NCBI RefSeq assembly: GCF_014845095.1
Contig: NZ_NKUG01000044.1
Location: 1-48,137 of the forward strand
Length of the DNA: 48,137 nt
Direction: 5' to 3'
DNA from: Methylobacterium bullatum
Lineage (GTDB): Bacteria > Pseudomonadota > Alphaproteobacteria > Rhizobiales > Beijerinckiaceae
Both the position numbers and the translations under genes were made by a program. Below the pieces are notes generated by a model. The model had not been told where the DNA came from and searched no databases. It saw only the letters and a program-made list of their open reading frames with translations. This document shows, one piece after another, positions 36,176 through 46,076 of the stretch; the first letter of the stretch is position 1, and every line of letters starts with the position of its first letter.

Positions 36176-37098
36176 GCCTGCTCCCTCACGAGATCGACGA
36201 AGATGTCCTCCAGCGAACTCTGGCTGGTGGAGAGATCGCGGAAGGGGATGCCAGCGGCGGCGAGGTCGGTGAGGAGCGTGGTGATCCCGGTGCGCTCACT
36301 CTTGGTGTCGTAGGTGTAGACGAGTTCCTGGCCATCCACCGACAGGGTCAGACCGTGCGGAGCCAGCTCGTCCGGCAGGGCGGGAAGGGGGTTCTGCAAT
36401 TGCAGGGTCAGTTGCTTCTTGCCGAGCTTGCGCATCAGCTCGGCCTTCTCTTCCACCAGGATGATCTCGCCCTTCCGGATCACGCCGACGCGGTCGGCCA
36501 TCTCTTCGGCCTCGTCGATGTAATGGGTGGTGAGGATGATGGTGACGCCCTGATCTCGGAGCTTGCGCACCAACCGCCACATGTCCTGGCGCAGTTCCAC
36601 GTCGACACCGGCCGTCGGCTCGTCGAGGAACAGGATGCGAGGTTCGTGACTGAGCGCCTTGGCGATGAGTACGCGCCGCTTCATACCCCCGGACAGGGTC
36701 ATGATGCGGCTGTCCTTCTTGTCCCACAGTGACAGGTCGCGCAGGACCCGCTCGATATTGGCAGGGTCGGGTCTCATGCCGAACAGGCCCCGACTGAAGC
36801 TCGTCGTGTCCCACACCGTCTCGAATGCGTCGGTGGTGAGCTCCTGCGGTACGAGACCGATGGCCCTGCGCGCCTCGCGGTAATCCGCCCCGATCTCGTG
36901 GCCATCCACCGTGACGGTACCGGAGCTCGCGCGGACGAGTCCGCAGACGACGCTGATCAGCGTCGTCTTCCCGGCGCCGTTAGGACCGAGAAGGGCGAAG
37001 ATCTCACCCTTTTTGATGTCGAGGTGAATATTCTTGAGGGCATGGAGGCCGGAGGCGTAGACCTTCGACAGGCCGGATATGGAGATGATCGGCGGCAT
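36172..37098 (-). CDS. ABC exporter ATP-binding protein (YadG-like)
   Basis: A 308-residue ATPase partner of the downstream permease. Walker [10 protein letters not shown] (about 39-47), the Q-loop in GLVPQEL, signature LSGGMKRR and Walker [14 protein letters not shown] are all present. A C-terminal extension of about 80 residues ends in [16 protein letters not shown], as in ABC-2 exporters of the CcmA/NodI type. It is the first gene of a two-gene operon. The intergenic region above it (37099-37194) includes the ATP synthase terminator on the same strand, so it probably has its own promoter. Confidence 0.92.
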   Translation of the reverse strand: MPPIISISGLSKVYASGLHALKNIHLDIKKGEIFALLGPNGAGKTTLISVVCGLVRASSGTVTVDGHEIGADYREARRAIGLVPQELTTDAFETVWDTTSFSRGLFGMRPDPANIERVLRDLSLWDKKDSRIMTLSGGMKRRVLIAKALSHEPRILFLDEPTAGVDVELRQDMWRLVRKLRDQGVTIILTTHYIDEAEEMADRVGVIRKGEIILVEEKAELMRKLGKKQLTLQLQNPLPALPDELAPHGLTLSVDGQELVYTYDTKSERTGITTLLTDLAAAGIPFRDLSTSQSSLEDIFVDLVREQA

Positions 37099-37196
37099 CT
37101 GATCTCCATGGATTATTTTTGTGGGGATGGGCGTGCGCGCCGCCTTACCACGATAGGGGGTGCGGCCCGCGAGTGTGATGCGGCACGTCAGGCAAC

Positions 37197-37221
37197 AAAA
37201 AAGCCGCCCGGTGGGCGGCTT
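37197..37221 (-). terminator. Intrinsic terminator of the F0 ATP synthase operon
   Basis: On the minus strand the perfect nine-base stem AAGCCGCCC/GGGCGGCTT with a three-base loop is followed by a run of T (GGGCGGCTTTTTTG). It begins 27 bases after the atpF stop and fits a classical Rho-independent terminator. Confidence 0.88.
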
Positions 37222-37247
37222 TCACGAAACGATCGTTCTTAAAAACG

Positions 37248-37736
37248 TCAGGCCCGGAGACGGCCCTTGACCTCATCGAGACTGGAACGGACCAGCGACA
37301 GGGCGGCGTCGCCCTGCATGCGCTCGCGGAGCACCACCTCGGACACTTTCACGGCTGCGTCGGCTGCGGCGGCGCGGACCTGGGCGGTGGCCTGGACCTC
37401 GGCCTGGGCGATCTTGGTCTCGGCCGACTTGGTGCGGCGAGCGATGAACTCGTTCAGACGGGCATGGCCCTCGTCGGCGATGCGCTGGGCCTCTTCGCGG
37501 GCTCCGGCGACAATCGCTTCGGCTTCGGACTCAGCCTGGCTGCGGCGCTTCTTGTAGTCGGCCAGCACCGTGGCGGCCTCCTCGCGCAAGCGGCGGGCTT
37601 CGTCGAGTTCGGACCGAACGCGGCGGCCGCGGGTGTCGAGGGCCTTGGTAACCTGTGCGAAGCCGCCGACCTTCCACACGACGCCCATGAACAGGACGAA
37701 GGCGACGGCGACCCAGAACTCGGCATCCAACAACAT
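37248..37736 (-). CDS. atpF: ATP synthase F0 subunit b
   Basis: A 162-residue peripheral-stalk subunit. One N-terminal membrane helix ([20 protein letters not shown]) is followed by a long charged helix or coiled coil ([20 protein letters not shown]) that would dimerise with b' and bind F1 through delta. It is the last gene of the operon, 69 bases after the b' gene, and is followed by the terminator. Confidence 0.92.
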   Translation of the reverse strand: MLLDAEFWVAVAFVLFMGVVWKVGGFAQVTKALDTRGRRVRSELDEARRLREEAATVLADYKKRRSQAESEAEAIVAGAREEAQRIADEGHARLNEFIARRTKSAETKIAQAEVQATAQVRAAAADAAVKVSEVVLRERMQGDAALSLVRSSLDEVKGRLRA

Positions 37737-37805
37737 TCTCGTCGTCCTATTTCGTTGGCGTCCGGCCGGTCAGGGCCGGACCGGTCACGTCTGCTGCTGG
37801 CGCAC

Positions 37806-38369
37806 TCAGTGCGGGATGGCGACGCGGTTCAGTGCGGTATCGAGACTGGCCTGGTCGGGAGCCGTCCCGGTGAGGCGCTCGACGATGGCGGAGGCCGTTT
37901 CGCCGGCGATGGAGCGAACGCTGCCCATGGCTTCGGCGGTGCGGGTACGAATCGTAGCTTCGGAGGCCGCGATCCTGTCGTTGAGCTCGGCCTCGAGCGT
38001 CTTGCGACGAATTTCAGCCTCGGAGCTCAGGGCAGCGCGGGTCTCGGCGGCGATGGTGCGGGCCTTCGCCTGGGCATCGGCCAGCGACTTCTCGTAGGCG
38101 GCGCCGGCTGCCTCGGCCTCGGACTTCATGCGCTGGGCCTCGTCGAGATCGGACGAGAGGCGCGTGGCGCGGTCGTGCAGGATCGCCTGGATGCGGGGCA
38201 GGGCCACCTTGTCCATCAGGTAGTAGAGCAGGCCGAAGGCCAGCGCGAGCCAGATCAGCTGCGAGAGAAAGGTATGGCTCTCGAAGGGCGGAAAGCCGCC
38301 GCCATGTTCGGACGCGGGCGATGCCATGATGCCTTCATGGGTTGCGGTCGGATGGGCCGGCTGAGCCAT
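37806..38369 (-). CDS. atpG: ATP synthase F0 subunit b'
   Basis: A 187-residue second b-type subunit, as in alphaproteobacteria, cyanobacteria and chloroplasts. A polar N-terminal extension (about 30 residues) precedes the membrane helix LSQLIWLALAFGLLYYLMDK and the typical sequence VALPRIQAILHDRATRLSSD. The remainder is a charged coiled coil. It lies between atpE and atpF, as expected for operons with split b subunits. The name is also used for the F1 gamma gene in other schemes; some databases call this atpF2 or atpX. Confidence 0.9.
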   Translation of the reverse strand: MAQPAHPTATHEGIMASPASEHGGGFPPFESHTFLSQLIWLALAFGLLYYLMDKVALPRIQAILHDRATRLSSDLDEAQRMKSEAEAAGAAYEKSLADAQAKARTIAAETRAALSSEAEIRRKTLEAELNDRIAASEATIRTRTAEAMGSVRSIAGETASAIVERLTGTAPDQASLDTALNRVAIPH

Positions 38370-38475
38370 GACGTCCTTCGCTCAAAGTAAGTTCGTGAAT
38401 GAGGACCGGGCGCGCGTCCAGAAGAATGGGGCGCCCGGTCCGGGTCTGCTGTCGGATCGACGAACGTCGTCGGTC

Positions 38476-38703
38476 TCAGACGGCGAACAGGAGGAGCAGC
38501 GCGACGAGCAGCGAGAAGATGCCGAGCGCTTCCGTCAGCGCGAAGCCGAGGAGCAGGTTGCCGCGCTGGCCGTCGGCGGCCGACGGGTTGCGAAGGGCAC
38601 CGGCGTAGAACTGGCCGAAGAGATTGCCGAGGCCGATGGCGGCGCCCGCCATTCCGAGGCAGGCGAGGCCGGCGCCGATGTACTTAGCGGCTAAGGGATC
38701 CAT
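38476..38703 (-). CDS. atpE: ATP synthase F0 subunit c
   Basis: A 75-residue proteolipid with two membrane helices. The polar loop is RNPSAADGQ (about 38-46), and the proton-carrying glutamate is E58 in [11 protein letters not shown]. The N-terminal helix contains the glycine pattern of the c-ring ([17 protein letters not shown]). The ATG at 38703 gives the standard start [10 protein letters not shown]; a longer in-frame start at 38757 is unlikely. The subunit forms the rotating ring in the cytoplasmic membrane. Confidence 0.95.
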   Translation of the reverse strand: MDPLAAKYIGAGLACLGMAGAAIGLGNLFGQFYAGALRNPSAADGQRGNLLLGFALTEALGIFSLLVALLLLFAV

Positions 38704-38793
38704 CAAATTGCTCCTGGTGTCGGTTCGTTCGTTGCGTGGAGAGAAATCCGGCCGCAACCGCGGACCGGGGACGGAAGGGGATACCGCCGGGGC

Positions 38794-39549
38794 CTAGTGG
38801 CCGGGGTGGAGGGCGTCGCTCAGGTAGATCGAGGCGAGCGTCGCGAAGACGTAGGCCTGCAGACCGGCGACGAGGAACTCGAGGGCCGTCACCGCGACGC
38901 TGAGAGCCAGCGGCAGCGGCGAGATCGCACCCCAGGCGCCCGCGGCGAGGAGCGCCGGAACGAAGCCCGCGAAGATCTTGAGGGCGATGTGGCCGGCGAG
39001 CACGTTGGCGAAGAGACGCACCGCGAGGCTGATCGGCCGCGAGACGAAGGAGACGATCTCGATGGCGACGATCATCGGCATCAGCCAGCCCGGCACGCCG
39101 GAGGGCACGAACACCTTCAGGAACTTCGTGCCGTGGGCCATGAAGCCATAGACGATGACGGTGGTGATCACGAGGAGCGCCAGCGCGAAAGTCACGATGA
39201 TGTGGCTTGTCACGGCGAACGCATAGGGGATCATGCCGAACATGTTCAGGACGAGGACGAACATGAACAGGGAGAAGATCAGCGGCATGAACCGCTCGGA
39301 CCCGTGCCCGGCCGACTGACGGAGGGTCGAGCCGATGAACTCGTAGAACACCTCGGCCACGGACTGCATCCGGCCCGGCACCACCGAGCGCTGCGCCGTC
39401 GCCACGATCGTGATCAGCGCGATGATCCCGACAGCGGCGAACATGTACAGCGCCGACTGGGTGAACGCGATTTCCTGATTGCCGATATGACCGAAGGATA
39501 CGAGCGGCTTGAGCTCGAACTGGTGGATCGGATCCATCTTTACGGCCAT
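38794..39549 (-). CDS. atpB: ATP synthase F0 subunit a
   Basis: A 251-residue membrane subunit that provides the two proton half-channels next to the c ring. It starts MAVKMDPIHQFELKPLVSFG. Conserved helices include LRQSAGHGSERFMPLIFSLF and the essential arginine in LAVRLFANVLAGH; the C-terminal helix contains FLVAGLQAYVFATLASIYLS. The ATG at 39549 is preferred to the in-frame start at 39705, which would add 52 basic residues lying over the end of atpI. Confidence 0.94.
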   Translation of the reverse strand: MAVKMDPIHQFELKPLVSFGHIGNQEIAFTQSALYMFAAVGIIALITIVATAQRSVVPGRMQSVAEVFYEFIGSTLRQSAGHGSERFMPLIFSLFMFVLVLNMFGMIPYAFAVTSHIIVTFALALLVITTVIVYGFMAHGTKFLKVFVPSGVPGWLMPMIVAIEIVSFVSRPISLAVRLFANVLAGHIALKIFAGFVPALLAAGAWGAISPLPLALSVAVTALEFLVAGLQAYVFATLASIYLSDALHPGH

Positions 39550-39631
39550 TGCCGCTACCGTCCTTCTGTCCACGAGCGGGCGAGATGCCCGCTTTGCCTC
39601 AGGACCGCTCGAAAGCGGCAAAATTCGCCGA

Positions 39632-40027
39632 TCAGGACCGTTCCCGATCCTGGTTCTTGTCGACCGCGCCTTTCGCGGCCGGCCTCGAGAGCGAGCCCGA
39701 GACACGCATGACGTTATAGACGCCGGTTGCGAAGCCCAGCATGATCAGAACGATCAGACCCCAGGGCTTCGTCCCCAGAAACTGATCGCACAACCAGCCG
39801 AGAATGCCTCCGGCGAGGACACCGGCGATGAACTCCGTGGAGAGTCGCATCGCCAGACCCAAGGATGACGCCCCGTTGGAGGCACCGGCACCCGGCGAGG
39901 GGCGGGAAGGAGCGGCGGGCCGCTTCTCCTCGATCCGCCTCTCGAGATGCTTCAGTCTCGCCGAGAGATCCTCGTCCGGCTTCTGCCGTCCATCTCCATT
40001 CCCATCCCCTGCGTCGTTGCCGCTCAC
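39632..40027 (-). CDS. atpI: AtpI, F0 assembly protein
   Basis: A 131-residue protein with a polar N-terminal half (coiled-coil LSARLKHLERRIEEKRPA) and two membrane helices, AGVLAGGILGWLCDQFLG and WGLIVLIMLGFATGVYNV. This is the alphaproteobacterial AtpI/AtpQ type that helps assemble or stabilise the c ring. It is the first gene of the operon, with a sigma70-like promoter about 60 bases upstream. Confidence 0.9.
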   Translation of the reverse strand: MSGNDAGDGNGDGRQKPDEDLSARLKHLERRIEEKRPAAPSRPSPGAGASNGASSLGLAMRLSTEFIAGVLAGGILGWLCDQFLGTKPWGLIVLIMLGFATGVYNVMRVSGSLSRPAAKGAVDKNQDRERS

Positions 40028-40090
40028 GGCGAAAACTCACATTGGCGAGAGTGGAGGGAACCGGCCTGAAAACCCCGTCAAGCGCGGCGC

Positions 40091-40119
40091 ACCATAGTTT
40101 CGCCTATCTTGAGTGTCAA
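40091..40119 (-). promoter_or_regulatory. Sigma70-type promoter for the atp operon
   Basis: On the minus strand TTGACA (40119-40114) and TATGGT (40096-40091) are separated by exactly 17 bases. This is the best match to a housekeeping promoter I found in the window. The predicted transcript start is near 40083, giving a leader of about 55 bases before atpI. Confidence 0.65.
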
Positions 40120-40231
40120 GGCGCGCCGAATAGGCTCTAAGTTGATGTAAAATATAGATAAACATGCCCTTGCGGCGATCCTGCAGGATGCGGCCGGTGC
40201 ATGAAGGGCAAGCGGCGGCCAAGCTTGGGTC

Positions 40232-40885
40232 TCAGGCGCCCAGAATCGGCTTGATGACCTTCTCCATCCCGTCGATCGTCATCTCACCCTTGAAGCGCTC
40301 GCCGTTGATGAAGAAGGTCGGCGTCGAGTCGACCTTGAAGGTGTCGAGCCCCTTCTGCTTCACCGCGTTCACGGCGGCGTAGAGCTTCTGATCCTTGAGA
40401 CAGGTCTCGAATTTCTCCTTCGAGAATCCGGCCTGCCGCAACATCTGCTCCAGGGCATCCACCGGCGATTGCGGCTTCTGCACGTAGGCCCAGCCCTGCT
40501 GCTGGTCGAAGAGCAGGTCGGTGATGGGATAGTATTTCGCGTCGCCATCGCAGCGGGCCAGCATGAAGGCTGCGGTCGCCAGCGGATCGAGGGGAAATTC
40601 GCGCAAGGTAAAGCGCACCTTGCCGGTGTCGATGTAGCGCTCCTTCAAAGCCGGCCAGGTGTTCTTGTGGAACGCGGCGCAGTGGGAGCAGGTCATCGAA
40701 GCATATTCGATGATCGTCACCTTGGCGTCCTTCGGACCCAGCCAGACGTCGCCGAGGGGGCCCGGCTCCATGAGGGAAGCGAGGTTCGCATCCTGGGCGA
40801 AGGCGTCGAGGGTCAGCCGGGGCAGGAGCGCGGCTGCGCCGATCGCCATGCCGGTGAGTTTCAAGGTGTCGCGACGGGTGATCAT
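40232..40885 (-). CDS. DsbA-like thiol:disulfide oxidoreductase
   Basis: A 217-residue periplasmic thioredoxin-fold protein. The N-terminus MITRRDTLKLTGMAIGAAAL has a twin-arginine-like motif followed by a hydrophobic region, so export through Tat is possible. The active site is C66-S-H-C69 (SMTCSHCAAFHKN), and the cis-proline loop is STPTFFINGE. Similar proteins in alphaproteobacteria are DsbA-like, or of the BdbD/ScsC type, and oxidise or isomerise secreted proteins. The ATG at 40885 is chosen because earlier in-frame starts lie inside the DUF721 gene. Confidence 0.88.
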   Translation of the reverse strand: MITRRDTLKLTGMAIGAAALLPRLTLDAFAQDANLASLMEPGPLGDVWLGPKDAKVTIIEYASMTCSHCAAFHKNTWPALKERYIDTGKVRFTLREFPLDPLATAAFMLARCDGDAKYYPITDLLFDQQQGWAYVQKPQSPVDALEQMLRQAGFSKEKFETCLKDQKLYAAVNAVKQKGLDTFKVDSTPTFFINGERFKGEMTIDGMEKVIKPILGA

Positions 40886-41015
40886 GATGTCGACGGGCTC
40901 CGCTCGCAGATCCGATCCATGCGGCTTGCGGTAGAGACCCGCGGACAATCTGACAAGACGCGACAGGCGGCTCCGCTTCCATGCGCCGCGACAAGCGCGG
41001 GGCCGAATGCGGGAT

Positions 41016-41507
41016 TCAGCCCGATCGCGGCGGTGCGGAGGCGACGATCGCCACGCCGAGCCTGTCGAGCGCATCGCGCAGCGCATCGTCGTCGATGGAG
41101 GAGACCGCCAACGCGACTTCGCCACGCCTCACCGGATCGAGGGGCGGCACGACCCGCTTGCGAACGGCTTGATGAACGCGCCCCTGCTTGAGGACCAGCT
41201 TGCCGATGCAGGCCCAGCCATAATGGGCGTTGATGCGCTGGATCACTACGGGAGCCAGATGCTGCAATTCCAGGGCGAAGACGCCCTCCACCCGCACCAC
41301 CAGCGTGCCTGGATCCGGCCGACCCTGCTCCTCGCGGCGGGCGCGGCGGGGCCATTCGAGCTTCGAGGGCTGGCAGAAACGGGCCAAGCGCTCGCCGACG
41401 ATATCGGGCCAGGCCGCGAGGATATCGGTGGAGGCGAATCCCTGCGCGGCGAAAGCCGGTCCGATGCAGGTCTCGATCAGCTCGGCGAGGGGTTTGATGC
41501 GGGCCAT
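41016..41507 (-). CDS. DUF721/DciA-like protein
   Basis: A 163-residue protein with the N-terminal DUF721 domain. Conserved parts are PLAELIETCIGPAFAAQGFA, the core DILAAWPDIVGERLARFCQP, and VVRVEGVFALELQHLAPVVI. In bacteria lacking DnaC this family includes DciA, which helps load replicative helicase; whether this copy does so is inference. The ATG at 41507 has GGAG upstream. The gene is upstream of and co-directional with the DsbA-like gene and divergent from mutY, an order I associate with alphaproteobacteria. Confidence 0.82.
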   Translation of the reverse strand: MARIKPLAELIETCIGPAFAAQGFASTDILAAWPDIVGERLARFCQPSKLEWPRRARREEQGRPDPGTLVVRVEGVFALELQHLAPVVIQRINAHYGWACIGKLVLKQGRVHQAVRKRVVPPLDPVRRGEVALAVSSIDDDALRDALDRLGVAIVASAPPRSG

Positions 41508-41628
41508 GAGCTCCGAGGGATTTCGATGCGGGCGGACGCCACATGATAGCGTGAACGGCGCCGGCTTTCGAATGCTTTGATCGTTCGCGGCCACCCTGTA
41601 TGGACGGGCGCCCAACACGCCGGATCTC

Positions 41629-42966
41629 ATGTCGCGGGATTTCATGTCACCGGACTTCACGGCAGCGACGGGGGCATCCGCCCGAGGCCCGCGAGCCGCC
41701 GACCTCCTCGCCTGGTACGACAGGCATCGCCGTGTGCTGCCGTGGCGTGCCCTGCCGGGCGAGACGCCCGACCCCTATCGGGTCTGGCTGTCCGAGGTGA
41801 TGCTGCAGCAGACCACGATCGCAGCGGTCAAACCGTACTTCCTGCGCTTTCTCGAACGCTTCCCCTCCGTGGAGGCCCTCGCGGCGGCGCCGGAGGAGAG
41901 CGTCATGTCGGCTTGGGCCGGCCTCGGCTATTACTCCCGCGCCCGCAACCTCCATGCCTGCGCCAAGGCGGTCACGGAGGCCGGCGCCTTCCCCGACACG
42001 CTCGACGGCTTGCGCAAGCTGCCCGGCATCGGCGCCTATACGGCCGGCGCCATCGCGGCCATCGCCTTCGACAGGCAGGAAGCGGCAGTGGACGGCAATG
42101 TCGAGCGGGTGTTGACCCGGCTCTTCGCAATCGAGACGCCGATCCCCGCCGCGCGTCCCGAGATCCGACGGCTGACGCAGAGCCTCGTGCCGGCACAGCG
42201 GCCCGGTGACTTCGCCCAGAGCCTGATGGATCTCGGTTCGACCATCTGCACGCCGAAGCGACCGGCCTGCGCCCTCTGCCCCTGGATGGCCCCCTGCGAG
42301 GCCCGCGCCCTAGGCCTGCAGGAAACGTTTCCACGCAAGATCAAGAAAACCAAGGGCGTCGAGCGCTATGGCGCCGCCTTCGTGGCGATCCGTAGCGGCG
42401 ACGAGGCCGTATTGCTGCGGACCCGCCCCCCCGAGGGGCTGCTGGGTGCCATGGCGGAGCCTCCGACCAGCGCATGGGAGAGCGGTTACGACGTCGCCCA
42501 AGCCCTGCTCGACGCTCCGTTGGACGCGCGATGGAAGCGGCTGCCGGGCGTAGTGCGCCACGTCTTCACGCATTTCCCGTTGGCACTGACCGTCTTCGTC
42601 GCCCGCGTCGGCCTCGCTACGAAGGCACCGGCCGGCATGCGCTTCACGCCCAGGCGCGACCTCGAGGAGGAACCGTTGCCCGGCGTCATGAAGAAGGTGC
42701 TGGCCCACGCGTTCGATCCGAAGCCCGAGGCCGTGAAACGCGGACGGCCGAAGGCCATGCGGGCGGTCCAGGACACGCCGCTCTTCGCAGAAGTCGAGGC
42801 TCGGCCGCCGGAGCCACGCCCGAGCTTTCGCCCAGTGCCCAAGCCGGTGCCGCGTGCGGTGGCAAAGCCGCCGATCGAGGACGGGGAGGGGTTTTTCGGG
42901 GAGCCGGAGGAAGCGCCCCCGCCTGCAGCGCCGCGCAAGCGCGGCAGGCCGAAAACGCGTCCTTGA
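41629..42966 (+). CDS. mutY: MutY adenine DNA glycosylase with AT-hook-like tail
   Basis: A 445-residue base-excision repair enzyme that removes adenine mispaired with 8-oxoguanine. The HhH-GPD domain has the catalytic glutamate E56 (SEVMLQQTT), the helix-hairpin-helix LPGIGAYTAGAI and D155 in VDGNVERVL. The 4Fe-4S ligands are C207, C214, C217 and C223 (C-x6-C-x2-C-x5-C). A Nudix-like C-terminal domain that reads 8-oxoG follows (about 245-360). The last 80 residues are proline-rich with two KRGRPK motifs (370-375 and 437-442), an unusual extension compared with E. coli MutY (350 residues). The start could be 41629 or 41644. Confidence 0.93.
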   Translation: MSRDFMSPDFTAATGASARGPRAADLLAWYDRHRRVLPWRALPGETPDPYRVWLSEVMLQQTTIAAVKPYFLRFLERFPSVEALAAAPEESVMSAWAGLGYYSRARNLHACAKAVTEAGAFPDTLDGLRKLPGIGAYTAGAIAAIAFDRQEAAVDGNVERVLTRLFAIETPIPAARPEIRRLTQSLVPAQRPGDFAQSLMDLGSTICTPKRPACALCPWMAPCEARALGLQETFPRKIKKTKGVERYGAAFVAIRSGDEAVLLRTRPPEGLLGAMAEPPTSAWESGYDVAQALLDAPLDARWKRLPGVVRHVFTHFPLALTVFVARVGLATKAPAGMRFTPRRDLEEEPLPGVMKKVLAHAFDPKPEAVKRGRPKAMRAVQDTPLFAEVEARPPEPRPSFRPVPKPVPRAVAKPPIEDGEGFFGEPEEAPPPAAPRKRGRPKTRP

Positions 42967-43029
42967 CGGGAAGAGCGCGCCCCCCGCGGGGGAGGGCGGC
43001 CCGCGTCCAAACCTGTCACCATCAAAAAG

Positions 43030-44821
<1,792 letters not shown>

Positions 44822-45175
44822 ATGAATATGAAGCCTGTTCGTTGGACCGCTGCCGCTATTGGAACCGCCATGTCTCTCGCCGCGCTCAGTGCACCGGCCG
44901 CAGCCCAATCCGGCGCGGCCTCCTGGTACGGCAGCGGCCGCAAGACGGCGAATGGCGAGCGCTTCAATCCGAATGGGATGACCGCCGCCCATCGCAGCCT
45001 GCCGTTCGGAACCCGTGTCCGTGTCGAGAACAAGCGCAACGGCCGCTCGGTGGTGGTGCGCATCAACGATCGCGGACCTTTCGTGCGCGGCCGGATCATC
45101 GATCTCGCCAAGGGCTCTGCCCGAGCGCTCGGCATGGGCGGCACGACCTACGTCTCGCTCAAGGTCGTGAACTGA
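44822..45175 (+). CDS. RlpA-like double-psi beta-barrel protein
   Basis: A 117-residue secreted protein. A signal peptide ([20 protein letters not shown]) precedes an RlpA-type DPBB domain: [40 protein letters not shown] and the catalytic-site region [20 protein letters not shown]. RlpA cleaves peptidoglycan denuded of stem peptides in some species. This copy has neither a lipobox cysteine nor the C-terminal SPOR domain, so it is a minimal secreted form. The AAGGGA ribosome site six bases upstream supports the ATG at 44822. Confidence 0.88.
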   Translation: MNMKPVRWTAAAIGTAMSLAALSAPAAAQSGAASWYGSGRKTANGERFNPNGMTAAHRSLPFGTRVRVENKRNGRSVVVRINDRGPFVRGRIIDLAKGSARALGMGGTTYVSLKVVN

Positions 45176-45388
45176 TGCGGAACCCGTGAGATCATGGGCA
45201 TGCCAGAGGATGGCGGTGCCGGGTCGCGACGACGTGCGGCATGCCTCATCTTCCTGACGCCGCATGGTGATTCCGCGCGAGGCGAGTTTCACTGCCGCGC
45301 TTGATCAACTAAGGGGCCGGTCGCCGTTGCATGGATGGCAATCGGCCCCATCTTGACGGCTGGATGCGTGTTTGAGGATGATTCCCCC

Positions 45389-45706
45389 ATGGCAAAGCCC
45401 CTGATCGTCGAGATTCCCCACGAGATCGGTCCCGTCGAGGCGAAACGGCGGATCTCGAACGGGCTGGACAAGGCGAAGGCGGCCTGCGCCAAGGCCGGAA
45501 TCAATGTCGAGCACATGACCTGGACGGACGACCGCCTGAACTTCGCCATGTCGGCCATGGGCCAGAAGGTGGACGGCGAGGTCGACGTCCTCCCTGAGAC
45601 GGTCCGTATCGAAGTGCGCCTGCCGATGCTGCTGGCCCTGTTCGCCGAGCGGATGAAGAAGATCATCGGCAAGGAAGGCAACCAGCTCCTGATCAAGAAG
45701 GGCTGA
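45389..45706 (+). CDS. Polyhydroxyalkanoic acid system family protein
   Basis: A 105-residue cytosolic protein of the PHA_gran_rgn family. The sequence MAKPLIVEIPHEIGPVEAKR opens the domain; LNFAMSAMGQKVDGEVDVLP lies in the middle and VRIEVRLPMLLALFAERMKK at the end. Such genes often accompany PHA synthesis or granule genes; the role is unproven. It complements the phasin genes near 16 kb. The start ATG at 45389 has GAGGA upstream; the frame from 45335 adds 18 residues. Confidence 0.82.
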   Translation: MAKPLIVEIPHEIGPVEAKRRISNGLDKAKAACAKAGINVEHMTWTDDRLNFAMSAMGQKVDGEVDVLPETVRIEVRLPMLLALFAERMKKIIGKEGNQLLIKKG

Positions 45707-45788
45707 GGAGCGCCATCGGGGGAACGGCAACGGGCACTCGCCCGTTTCCAGCCCTCTCCCGAAACTTCGCGAGCAGGTGGCGTCGCCC

Positions 45789-46019
45789 ATGTCGAATCCA
45801 GGCCCGATAGATCCCGCGCCCATCCCGGAAGCTCCGGTTCCCGATACTCCCTACGAGGCCCCTCAGACGCCGCCGCCGGCTCCCGGGCCGGATATCCCCG
45901 CGTCGACGCCGGCCGAAGCGCCCACCGAGAGCCCGACAGAGATCCCCGTGATCGACCCGAGCCCCGCTCCCGTCTCGCCCGATCCGTCGCCAACCGGCCC
46001 GGCCAACCCGACGATGTAG
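45789..46019 (+). CDS. Small proline-rich protein
   Basis: A 76-residue protein with about one third proline, in repeated PxP and PxxP patterns (for example IDPAPIPEAPVPDTPYEAPQ). No signal peptide or membrane helix is present, and it is acidic and probably disordered. It has a plausible ribosome site (GAGCAGG) and lies between the PHA protein and the ABC-F gene. It could be a real small protein or an open frame favoured by GC-rich composition. Confidence 0.4.
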   Translation: MSNPGPIDPAPIPEAPVPDTPYEAPQTPPPAPGPDIPASTPAEAPTESPTEIPVIDPSPAPVSPDPSPTGPANPTM

Positions 46020-46076
46020 CCTCACAGGCAAAACCGCATTTGTTCGGGAGCGGCTGCGCTGCCATAAGCCCGCATC

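Noticed and set aside
42975..43010. GC-rich palindrome between mutY and ccrM as a bidirectional terminator
   Set aside because: CCCCCGCGGGGG is short, self-complementary and lacks T-runs on either strand, so the evidence is too thin.
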